Shown here: piece after piece, positions 32,507-38,658 of the stretch | Numbering within the stretch: the first letter of the stretch is position 1 | Layout: each line of letters begins with the position of its first letter | Assembly (NCBI GenBank): GCA_025149285.1 | Contig: CP102274.1 | Location: 2,433,501 to 2,497,500 of the forward strand | Length of the DNA: 64,000 nt | From: Hungatella hathewayi | GTDB lineage: Bacteria; Bacillota; Clostridia; Lachnospirales; Lachnospiraceae | Direction of reading: 5' to 3' | Translations under genes and position numbers: made by a program | Notes under the pieces: model-generated | Databases searched by the model: none | The model's input: the letters and a program-made list of their open reading frames with translations, nothing else | What the model was told of the DNA's origin: nothing

Positions 32507-33450
32507 AAGAACAATCCGTAAAGAAGATCGCTACGAGAGAAAGCTATGGCAGCGCTCTTGCGGAACTGGGAAGCGTAAATGACAAAATTGTGGTCCTGGA
32601 TGCCGATCTGGCAGCTGCGACAAAGACGGGAGTTTTCAAGAAGGTATTTCCGGAACGCCACATCGACTGTGGTATCGCGGAATGCAATATGATGGGGATT
32701 GCCGCCGGTCTTGCCGCAACAGGGATGGTTCCGTTTGCAAGTACTTTTGCAATGTTCGCAGCCGGCAGAGCATTTGAACAGGTTAGAAACTCCATCGGAT
32801 ATCCGCATTTAAATGTAAAGATTGGCGCTACTCACGCTGGTATTTCCGTCGGTGAGGATGGCGCAACCCATCAGTGCAACGAGGATATTGCTCTGATGAG
32901 AACGATTCCCGGTATGGTTGTGATCTGTCCTTCCGATGATGTGGAGGCGAGAGCCGCTGTCAAGGCCGCGGCCGAGTATGAGGGCCCGGTATATTTACGA
33001 TTTGGACGTCTGGCTGTGCCTGTAATCAACGACAATCCGGAGTACGAGTTTCAGATCGGAAAAGGCGTGGTTTTAAAAGAGGGGAAAGACTTAACTGTTG
33101 TTGCAACAGGTCTGGAAGTCGGTCATGCACTGGAAGCGGCAAAGCTTCTGGCTGAAGACGGAATTGATGCTGAAGTGATCAACATTCATACGATCAAACC
33201 CCTGGATGAGGAGCTCATTATAAAATCTGCGAAGAAAACCGGAAGGGTAGTGACTGTGGAAGAACACTCCGTCATTGGCGGACTGGGAAGCGCTGTCTGC
33301 GACGCTCTGTCCGAGAACGCTCCGGTTCCGGTCTATAAGATCGGCGTACGTGATGTATTCGGCGAGTCTGGTCCGGCTGCTGAGCTGATTCATAAGTATG
33401 AACTGGATGCAGAAGGTATTTATAAGCAGATTAAGAATAAGTGGTATTGA
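32494..33450 (+). CDS. Transketolase, C-terminal subunit
   Basis: The 318-residue protein carries the pyrimidine-binding domain (ATRESYGSALAEL, the catalytic Glu region CGIAECNMMGIAAG, EDGATHQ, RTIPGM) and the C-terminal Rossmann-type domain (VVATG, HTIKPLDEELI, EEHSVIGGLG). It completes the transketolase started by the previous gene, and the 13-bp overlap couples their translation. Last gene of the operon. Confidence 0.95.
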   Translation: MPEMKEQSVKKIATRESYGSALAELGSVNDKIVVLDADLAAATKTGVFKKVFPERHIDCGIAECNMMGIAAGLAATGMVPFASTFAMFAAGRAFEQVRNSIGYPHLNVKIGATHAGISVGEDGATHQCNEDIALMRTIPGMVVICPSDDVEARAAVKAAAEYEGPVYLRFGRLAVPVINDNPEYEFQIGKGVVLKEGKDLTVVATGLEVGHALEAAKLLAEDGIDAEVINIHTIKPLDEELIIKSAKKTGRVVTVEEHSVIGGLGSAVCDALSENAPVPVYKIGVRDVFGESGPAAELIHKYELDAEGIYKQIKNKWY

Positions 33451-33508
33451 GACAGGACAGAAGCGAAGAAGCAGTATGGGATTCGCAGTCTGAAGTGAAA
33501 TGTACAGC

Positions 33509-33553
33509 AGGCCGTGATACGGGAAGATGTGATTCCTGTATCGCGGCCTTTTT
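33509..33553 (+). terminator. Terminator of the pentose-phosphate operon
   Basis: AGGCCG (33509-33514) with CGGCCT (33544-33549), extended inward by GATACGGGA and TCCTGTATC pairing, then T5. Confidence 0.8.
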
Positions 33554-33734
33554 GCGTGGAAAAAAATGATGATTTACGTGGAAAGATGATGATATCGCGT
33601 AAGTGTTCCGGGAGAAAAAGGGAAGCTCCGTGCAGAGAGAACGTTTATTCCCGTGAGCGTCGGGAATTTTAACTGATTTGTAAGAAAAACGTTTGAAAGT
33701 GTGGTTGAAATAACGGAGGGAAGATGCTATAATC

Positions 33735-33770
33735 TAAGTAGTAAGTGATAAGTAGTAAGTAGCAAGTAAT
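33735..33770 (+). repeat. Degenerate short tandem repeat at a transcription start
   Basis: About five imperfect units of TAAGTAG/TAAGTGA type directly downstream of the -10 at 33728-33733; a candidate slippage-prone element. Confidence 0.55.
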
Positions 33771-33848
33771 AAACAAACAGCCAGGCATTATTTTTTCTGC
33801 AGGAACAGCAGGCAAACACCAAATCGCACGAGTAGAAAGGAGATTACT

Positions 33849-34748
33849 ATGAAAGAATATACATTATCTCAGCAATATGCCCTGATTGGCCTGGATGGCC
33901 AGGATTCCATACATGCAACCGCGGCAAAGAATGCGGTCTGCCGCTGTATCGCGGCGGCAAAGCTTCTGGAAAGGCTTGTATTAACCGAAGATCCGGGGTC
34001 AGAGGCTGTGAAGGAGGAACTGGAAGCTGGTTTTAAGGAGATTCGCAGTATAGGCAAGAAAGAAGCCCGAGCTCTGGAGACTGAGGTTGCAGAGACGCTG
34101 AAGGCAGAGGGGGTCCTTGATGAGGTTCCGGATATTATGGCATGTGACATTAATTATAACAGCATGAATATGGAACTGAAAGTCTACCGCAGCGACGAGG
34201 TGGAATACCAGCGTACAGCGGAGGGAGTTCGCGCTGAAATGCTCGAGGGAGGTGCCGTAACGTTAGAGTGTGCCTGCCTGGTATGGCTGTTTCGTGAGAG
34301 CGGTTGTATCCACGAGATATTTTCTGTGAATGAGCAGGAGGAACTGGCTGCCCGTATGATCGAGCTGGCCGAGCAGGAACCGGTTATCAGAGTGATCTGG
34401 GATTTGGAGATTTACCGGTGGACGGAGAAACTGTCACAGCAGCTGCTGGGGGCGAAGAAGAATCTTTTTAAGAACCCATATTTGGAGGGCGTCAATCTCC
34501 TGTTCCCGTTCCTGGACAGAAGACAGGCGATATTCATTGACTTCGTTATTTTCGGAACGGATGTGGCGGGAAGGCGTATGGCTATTCTGAACTATTTAAC
34601 GGAAAAGGGGCATTACGTGGAAGAGGTCAAGAATGGTTCTGAGACCCTTTTAAAGGTGGATAACTATTATTACCGGGTATTCCCCATGACAAAGGTTTAC
34701 TATAAGGTGCCGGTTCAGGGAGCGAATCTGGTTCCTGTTTATAAGTAG
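33849..34748 (+). CDS. Conserved-looking protein of unknown function
   Basis: The 299-residue cytoplasmic protein has a good AAAGGAG site and its own consensus promoter. The N-terminal third is helical (HATAAKNAVCRCIAAAKLLERL) with a faint likeness to GPP34/GOLPH3-type folds. The middle holds LECACLVWLFRESG and the C-terminus YYYRVFPMTKVYYKVPV. No signal peptide, membrane segment or catalytic motif is seen. It precedes a MerR-like protein by 8 nt, so the two form one unit. Function unknown. Confidence 0.65.
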   Translation: MKEYTLSQQYALIGLDGQDSIHATAAKNAVCRCIAAAKLLERLVLTEDPGSEAVKEELEAGFKEIRSIGKKEARALETEVAETLKAEGVLDEVPDIMACDINYNSMNMELKVYRSDEVEYQRTAEGVRAEMLEGGAVTLECACLVWLFRESGCIHEIFSVNEQEELAARMIELAEQEPVIRVIWDLEIYRWTEKLSQQLLGAKKNLFKNPYLEGVNLLFPFLDRRQAIFIDFVIFGTDVAGRRMAILNYLTEKGHYVEEVKNGSETLLKVDNYYYRVFPMTKVYYKVPVQGANLVPVYK

Positions 34749-34756
34749 GTGATGGA

Positions 34757-35017
34757 ATGTCAAGACAGAGAAGCATGGAGAAGATCAGCACCTCCGAATA
34801 TGTATCGATCGGAGAACTGGCCAGGCTTACTGGCTGCCGTTACAGCACTCTGAAGTACTATACAGAAGAAGGAATGCTTCCGTTTGAACAGGAAGAAGAG
34901 AATCTCACGAGACGATACCGGAGGGTCGAGACTGTAGAACGGATAGAGCGGATTAAAAGTTTAAAAGAAAGCGGAAAGACGATACCGGAGATTAAAGAAC
35001 TGGTCGAGACGGGATAA
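34757..35017 (+). CDS. MerR-like helix-turn-helix protein
   Basis: The 86-residue protein is little more than a MerR winged helix (about residues 14-82: YVSIGELARLTGCRYSTLKYYTEEGML ... RRYRRVETVERIERIKSLKESGKTIPEIKEL). It lacks the long dimerisation helix and effector domain of typical MerR proteins. It is cotranscribed with the unknown 299-residue protein and may control that operon or act as a DNA-bound partner. Confidence 0.75.
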   Translation: MSRQRSMEKISTSEYVSIGELARLTGCRYSTLKYYTEEGMLPFEQEEENLTRRYRRVETVERIERIKSLKESGKTIPEIKELVETG

Positions 35018-35018
35018 T

Positions 35019-35057
35019 CCCGCACGCGCAGAGCCCATCCATGAGCATGCGGGTTTT
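35019..35057 (+). terminator. Terminator after the MerR-like gene
   Basis: CCCGCA (35019-35024) with TGCGGG (35048-35053), then TTTT; the stem is short and the loop long. Confidence 0.55.
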
Positions 35058-35258
35058 CCTGGGAGGAAAAGTCAAAGATCCGGCCGCAGGAGACAGGACG
35101 TTAAAACTATAGTGCCGCGGGCGGCGGGATCTCTGCCCCTCGCGGCAGTCCCGGCTGGTTCCATGAGGGCGTCTCACCGGCTGACTGTCCGCGGGAATTA
35201 AAATTAACACCAAAATTGTGTACAGCAGCACGAAGCTGGAAAGTTAAGAAAAATATCA
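35058..35258. other. GC-rich structured intergenic stretch, unassigned
   Basis: From about 35080 to 35195 the sequence is GC-rich and full of short complementary segments (for example CCGCGG twice and CGGCGGGA with TCCCGGCT). There is no ORF with a ribosome site on either strand. It matches no riboswitch consensus I know. The remainder is AT-rich and leads into the rtcB promoter. Confidence 0.45.
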
Positions 35259-35287
35259 TTGACATTTTGATGATTCCGTTTTATAGT
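35259..35287 (+). promoter_or_regulatory. Promoter of the rtcB-prfH operon
   Basis: TTGACA (35259-35264), 17 bp, TATAGT (35282-35287). It produces a leader of about 220 nt before the rtcB start. Confidence 0.8.
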
Positions 35288-35340
35288 ATCCATAGAATAA
35301 AGAGGGCGTACGGTCCTTTATGAGAAGAGGAGTGATTGTT

Positions 35341-35379
35341 ATGTTGGCAAACGATAGGAAATGGGTGAAAACAAGATAA
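35341..35379 (+). CDS. Leader peptide of the rtcB-prfH operon (12 residues)
   Basis: ATG at 35341 follows AGAGGAG (35326-35332) at 8 nt. The frame reads MLANDRKWVKTR and stops at TAA 35377. The stop is 10 nt before a helix strand (35390-35398) that encloses the attenuator, so a ribosome held on this ORF would change folding downstream. Existence of the peptide is inferred from the ribosome site and location. Confidence 0.5.
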   Translation: MLANDRKWVKTR

Positions 35380-35389
35380 CAACAGGAAA

Positions 35390-35494
35390 GACAGGGACTG
35401 GCGTAAGACAGCTTTATTTACTGCGCACGGCTTGTTGTCGTGTTTTTTTTGTACCTTTTTTCGGGATTCCGGGAAATGGCGGTACGTCCCTGTC
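35390..35494 (+). promoter_or_regulatory. Folded leader enclosing an attenuator
   Basis: GACAGGGAC (35390-35398) is perfectly complementary to GTCCCTGTC (35486-35494). Inside lie the terminator hairpin (35426-35450) and a second small helix, GTACC (35451-35455) with GGTAC (35481-35485), giving a three-way junction layout. Confidence 0.5.
35426..35450 (+). terminator. Attenuator-like terminator in the rtcB leader
   Basis: CACGGC (35426-35431) pairs with GTCGTG (35437-35442) with one G-U pair and loop TTGTT, followed by eight T (35443-35450). It is 67 bp upstream of the chosen rtcB start. Confidence 0.6.
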
Positions 35495-35516
35495 GGCTCA
35501 TAAAGGAGATTTTGAT

Positions 35517-36590
35517 TTGGAGAGAGAAAATTGCATATTGATCAGTAATAGTAAAAACTGGATTGAACAGGCAGCTGTCGATCAGCTTCGTGGCGTTGCC
35601 AAGTTACCCGGAGTGGTGAAGGCAGTAGGCCTGCCGGATCTCCATCCGGGAAAGACACCGGTAGGAATGGCGGTGTTGAGCAGAGAACGGTTTTATCCTC
35701 ATTTGATCGGCAATGATATTGGATGCGGAATGAGTTTATTTTCCACAGGAGTAAAGCAGAAGAAGTTTAAGATGGAGAAATGGGAGACGAGATTAAACTC
35801 GATTCGGGAGCTGGGGGATATCCCGTGTGACAATCCTTATGAGGGATTTTGCCCTGTTAAGGATTTGGGGACGATTGGCACCGGAAATCATTTTGCTGAG
35901 TTTCAGTGTCTGGAACACGTTTACAGGGAAGAGGAGGCTGAGCGTCTTGGACTGCTGGAGGGCCGCATCATGTTATTGGTTCACAGCGGTTCCCGGGGAT
36001 ACGGGCAGGAGATTTTAAACCGGTTTTATTCGCCGGAAGGACTGCCGGATGATGGAGAGGAGGGCAGCCGCTATCTGGCGGAACACGACTCTGCTATCCT
36101 GTGGGCTGGAAGGAATCGCATGGTAACGGCGAAAAAGCTGCTCGCTTATCTGGGCGTGGAGAGTGAGGTGAATCCTCTGTTAGAGAGCTGCCATAATTAT
36201 CTGGAGCGAACGGAAGAGGGCTGGCTTCACCGGAAAGGGAGCGTATCGACGAAGCGGGGAGCCGTGGTGATACCTGGATCCAGGGGAAGTTTAAGCTATG
36301 TGTGTGTACCGGCTGCGGATACAGCCATGTCCCTGGACTCTGTGTCCCATGGTGCAGGCAGAAAATGGGCCCGAAGTATCTGTAAGAGCAGAATCGACCG
36401 GAGATACGACAGGGATTCCATCAGGAGCACAAAGCTTAAGAGCCGCGTGGTCTGCCATGACACCAATTTACTGTTTGCCGAGGCGCCGGAGGCCTATAAG
36501 AACGTGGAACAGGTGATTGCTTCCCTTGAGGACTATGGACTGATTGATGTTGTTGCGACACTGCGGCCGCTTCTCACATATAAAGGGTAA
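35517..36590 (+). CDS. rtcB: RtcB-type RNA ligase
   Basis: TTG at 35517 with AAGGAG at 8-nt spacing gives 357 residues starting right before the conserved ISNSKNWIEQAAVDQL. An ATG at 35361 is in frame but would translate the leader terminator as a Phe-rich extension and lacks a spaced ribosome site. Motifs: GLPDLHPG, metal Cys in GNDIGCGMSLF, GTGNHFAEF, HSGSRGYG, and the guanylylated His in SVSHGAGRKWAR. RtcB joins 2',3'-cyclic-phosphate and 5'-OH RNA ends using GTP and Mn. Pairing with prfH places it in the RtcB2 group, reported to repair cleaved 16S rRNA. Confidence 0.9.
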   Translation: MERENCILISNSKNWIEQAAVDQLRGVAKLPGVVKAVGLPDLHPGKTPVGMAVLSRERFYPHLIGNDIGCGMSLFSTGVKQKKFKMEKWETRLNSIRELGDIPCDNPYEGFCPVKDLGTIGTGNHFAEFQCLEHVYREEEAERLGLLEGRIMLLVHSGSRGYGQEILNRFYSPEGLPDDGEEGSRYLAEHDSAILWAGRNRMVTAKKLLAYLGVESEVNPLLESCHNYLERTEEGWLHRKGSVSTKRGAVVIPGSRGSLSYVCVPAADTAMSLDSVSHGAGRKWARSICKSRIDRRYDRDSIRSTKLKSRVVCHDTNLLFAEAPEAYKNVEQVIASLEDYGLIDVVATLRPLLTYKG

Positions 36591-36600
36591 GGAGGCGCGC

Positions 36601-37221
36601 ATGAGAATACAGATAAGTTCCGGGCAGGGCCCGGCGGAATGCGAGCTGGCGGTTGGTCTGCTCTATGAGGAACTGAAAAGGGAAGCGCCGGATATCCGGC
36701 TGCTTTCTTTCACACAGGGAAAAAAGCGGGAGGGATTTTCCTCCATCATGTTTGAGACGGAACATGATTTTACCAGCCTGGAAGGCAGTGTGCTGTGGAT
36801 TTGCAAAAGCCCTTACCGGCCGGAACATAAACGAAAAAACTGGTATGTGGATGTCAGTATTTTGGAGACGGTGCCGCGGGTGACCGAGGAAAAGCTGGTT
36901 CGCTTTGAGACCTTTAAAAGCGGCGGGAAAGGCGGCCAGAACGTGAATAAGGTGGAAACCGGAGTCCGCGCCATTCATATACCGACGGGGACTGCGGTGG
37001 TATCCACAGAGGCGCGGAGCCAGCATATGAATAAGCAGGCTGCCTTAAACCGCCTGTGCGAAATTCTGGCGGAGATGAACCTGGAAAGCGGGCGAAGGGA
37101 AAAGAACCTGGCCTGGATGGAACACACTAGGCTGGAACGGGGGAATCCTGTTCGGGTCTACGAAGGAAGAGCGTTTCACCTTAAGAGGGGGAACGGTGGG
37201 GATAAGAGCAGTGGAGCATAA
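36601..37221 (+). CDS. prfH: Peptide chain release factor homologue PrfH
   Basis: ATG at 36601 has GGAGG directly upstream and yields 206 residues, the usual PrfH length. The class I release-factor catalytic domain with GGQ lies in GGKGGQNVNKVETGVR near residue 115. The codon-recognition domain is replaced by a short N-terminal region (QISSGQGPAECELAVGLLYEEL). PrfH frees nascent chains from ribosomes damaged at the decoding centre so that RtcB can seal the rRNA; that role is known for E. coli homologues and inferred here. It starts 11 nt after rtcB. Confidence 0.92.
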   Translation: MRIQISSGQGPAECELAVGLLYEELKREAPDIRLLSFTQGKKREGFSSIMFETEHDFTSLEGSVLWICKSPYRPEHKRKNWYVDVSILETVPRVTEEKLVRFETFKSGGKGGQNVNKVETGVRAIHIPTGTAVVSTEARSQHMNKQAALNRLCEILAEMNLESGRREKNLAWMEHTRLERGNPVRVYEGRAFHLKRGNGGDKSSGA

Positions 37222-37299
37222 GGTAAGGTGCGAATGGTGCCTGGTGCATGAGCCGATGAAACGGACCGACAGGATAAAAATGAAAAGCGAGGTAGTGGA

Positions 37300-37829
37300 A
37301 TGGAAAAAAGGAAACGGTAACGCAGGCTGATTTGTTTAAAGTACTTGATATGTTAGAGCAGTTTGGAATCCGTTACTGGCTGGATGGCGGCTGGGGCGTG
37401 GATGCGCTTGTTGGCAGGCAGACGAGAGAACACAGGGATGTGGACATTGATTTCGATGCCGGGTATACGGAAGAATTACGGCATAAGCTGGAAGAAAAGG
37501 GATACGAAGTAGTAACAGACTGGAGCCCTGTCCGTATAGAGCTGTACCATCCCCAATTGAGCTATATCGATATTCACCCATTCATTTTAAAGGAGGACGG
37601 AACAGCAAGACAGGCTGGCTTAGAAGGCGGCTGGTATGAATTTGAGGCCGATTATTTTGGCAGTGCTGTTTTAGATGGTAGAAAGATACCATGTATCTCA
37701 GTGAAAGGGCAGAAGATTTTTCATACCGGCTATGAGCCGCGGGAGGTAGATAAGCATGATATGAAAAATATTGAGAAACTGATGAGCGGCGTCTCACAGA
37801 GCGGATTTACGCATGAGTATAAAGGATAA
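37300..37829 (+). pseudogene. lnu: Lincosamide nucleotidyltransferase-like gene with start-proximal frameshift
   Basis: The frame up to 37829 matches Lnu(A)/LinA-type nucleotidyltransferases closely: YWLDGGWGVDAL, TREHRDVDIDFD, IDIHPF, GRKIPCIS, FHTGYEPRE. Such enzymes adenylylate lincosamides. The natural start, ATG 37300 with GAGG at 7 nt, is one base out of frame: the A6 run at 37304-37309 would need seven A to read MEKKETVTQADLF into the conserved frame. As given, translation from it stops after six codons, and only a TTG at 37332 without a ribosome site opens the main frame (165 residues). Real inactivation, slippage or a sequencing error are all possible. Third gene after rtcB-prfH. Confidence 0.7.
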
Positions 37830-37879
37830 TAAAACAGCAGGGAACAACGATTTTGATCGTCGCTCCCTGCTGTTTTATT
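37828..37879. terminator. Bidirectional terminator between the lnu-like and TetR genes
   Basis: AATAAAACAGCAGGGA (37828-37843) pairs with TCCCTGCTGTTTTATT (37864-37879), a 16-bp stem. Confidence 0.9.
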
Positions 37880-37885
37880 ATGACT

Positions 37886-38467
37886 CTAGTGCCCCCAAAG
37901 GTTCTGTGCCACCTGCATGGCGGATTTATCTGCGATTTCCGCGATCTTTTCTTTGGACTCTTTCATGCCATTGTTGATCCAGCAGCGCAGGACTCCGGTT
38001 AAACCGAATGTGATGAACTCAATGAAATAGGAAAGCGATACGTCGTCGATTCCCGGATACTGTTTCTTAAAAATCGCGGTTCCATTGTCAGAAATGAGCT
38101 GATGGAAACGGTAGGCAAAATCACTGGATGCGCTGTTTTCAAACAAAATTCTGGCAATTTTAACATTTTCTTCAATATATTGTATAACTGGCAGCAGGAT
38201 GGGCATCAGCGAACCGTTCTTAGAACTGCACAGGAAATTGTCGATCATGTCCTGAAAATCGGCCAGTACGTCGGATTCCATCTTCTGCAGCAGATCGTAA
38301 GTATCGGTGTAATGATTGTAGAAGGTTCCCCTGTTTAGATCCGCCCGCTCCGTGATGTCCTTGACGGAAATATTTTTAAAATCTCTCTCGGTCATCAGCT
38401 CAATCAGGCTGTCTTTTAACATTTTCTGGGTCCTGCGAATTCTCCGGTCCTCTTTCTGTGATTCCAT
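37886..38467 (-). CDS. TetR-family regulator
   Basis: The start at 38467 has GAGGAG upstream; the 193 residues begin MESQKEDRRIRRTQ. The helix-turn-helix is at about residues 15-60 (ISVKDITERADLNRGTFYNHYTDTYDLL), typical of the TetR C-terminal-domain-like group. It diverges from the MmpL transporter gene, and the palindrome after that gene's promoter is a likely operator. It presumably represses the transporter operon. Confidence 0.88.
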   Translation of the reverse strand: MESQKEDRRIRRTQKMLKDSLIELMTERDFKNISVKDITERADLNRGTFYNHYTDTYDLLQKMESDVLADFQDMIDNFLCSSKNGSLMPILLPVIQYIEENVKIARILFENSASSDFAYRFHQLISDNGTAIFKKQYPGIDDVSLSYFIEFITFGLTGVLRCWINNGMKESKEKIAEIADKSAMQVAQNLWGH

Positions 38468-38577
38468 ATTTTTCTCCTCACAATCCTGTTTAAAAACAAA
38501 TTTATCAGTTTCGATTGATATTAAACACAAAAGCGAATAAGTGGTGCTTATCACACAAAGCAGCGAATCGTTGCTTA

Positions 38578-38616
38578 TTGAAATATATCAACAATTGAAT
38601 TATAATACACATGTGT
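38578..38616 (+). promoter_or_regulatory. Promoter of the MmpL operon with palindromic operator
   Basis: TTGAAA (38578-38583), 17 bp, TATAAT (38601-38606), immediately followed by the perfect palindrome ACACATGTGT (38607-38616), a candidate TetR site. Confidence 0.75.
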
Positions 38617-38658
38617 TCAAAAGTCAATGATTGTACAATAATCAAAAGGTGGGCAATA

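Larger units (their letters stand above)
33451..33848 (+). other. Intergenic region with terminator, promoter and short tandem repeats
   Basis: No gene is seen. It holds the transketolase terminator (33509-33553), AT-rich sequence, a consensus promoter TTGAAA (33705-33710), 17 bp, TATAAT (33728-33733), and right after the -10 a degenerate AAGTAGT-like tandem repeat (33735-33770). Confidence 0.75.

Noticed and set aside
35080..35195. Known riboswitch (FMN, cobalamin, TPP, SAM types)
   Set aside because: None of the consensus core segments of these classes could be matched on either strand.
35361..35516. RtcB N-terminal extension from ATG 35361
   Set aside because: It would translate the terminator T-run into Phe, has no spaced ribosome site, and conserved RtcB sequence begins only after the TTG at 35517.
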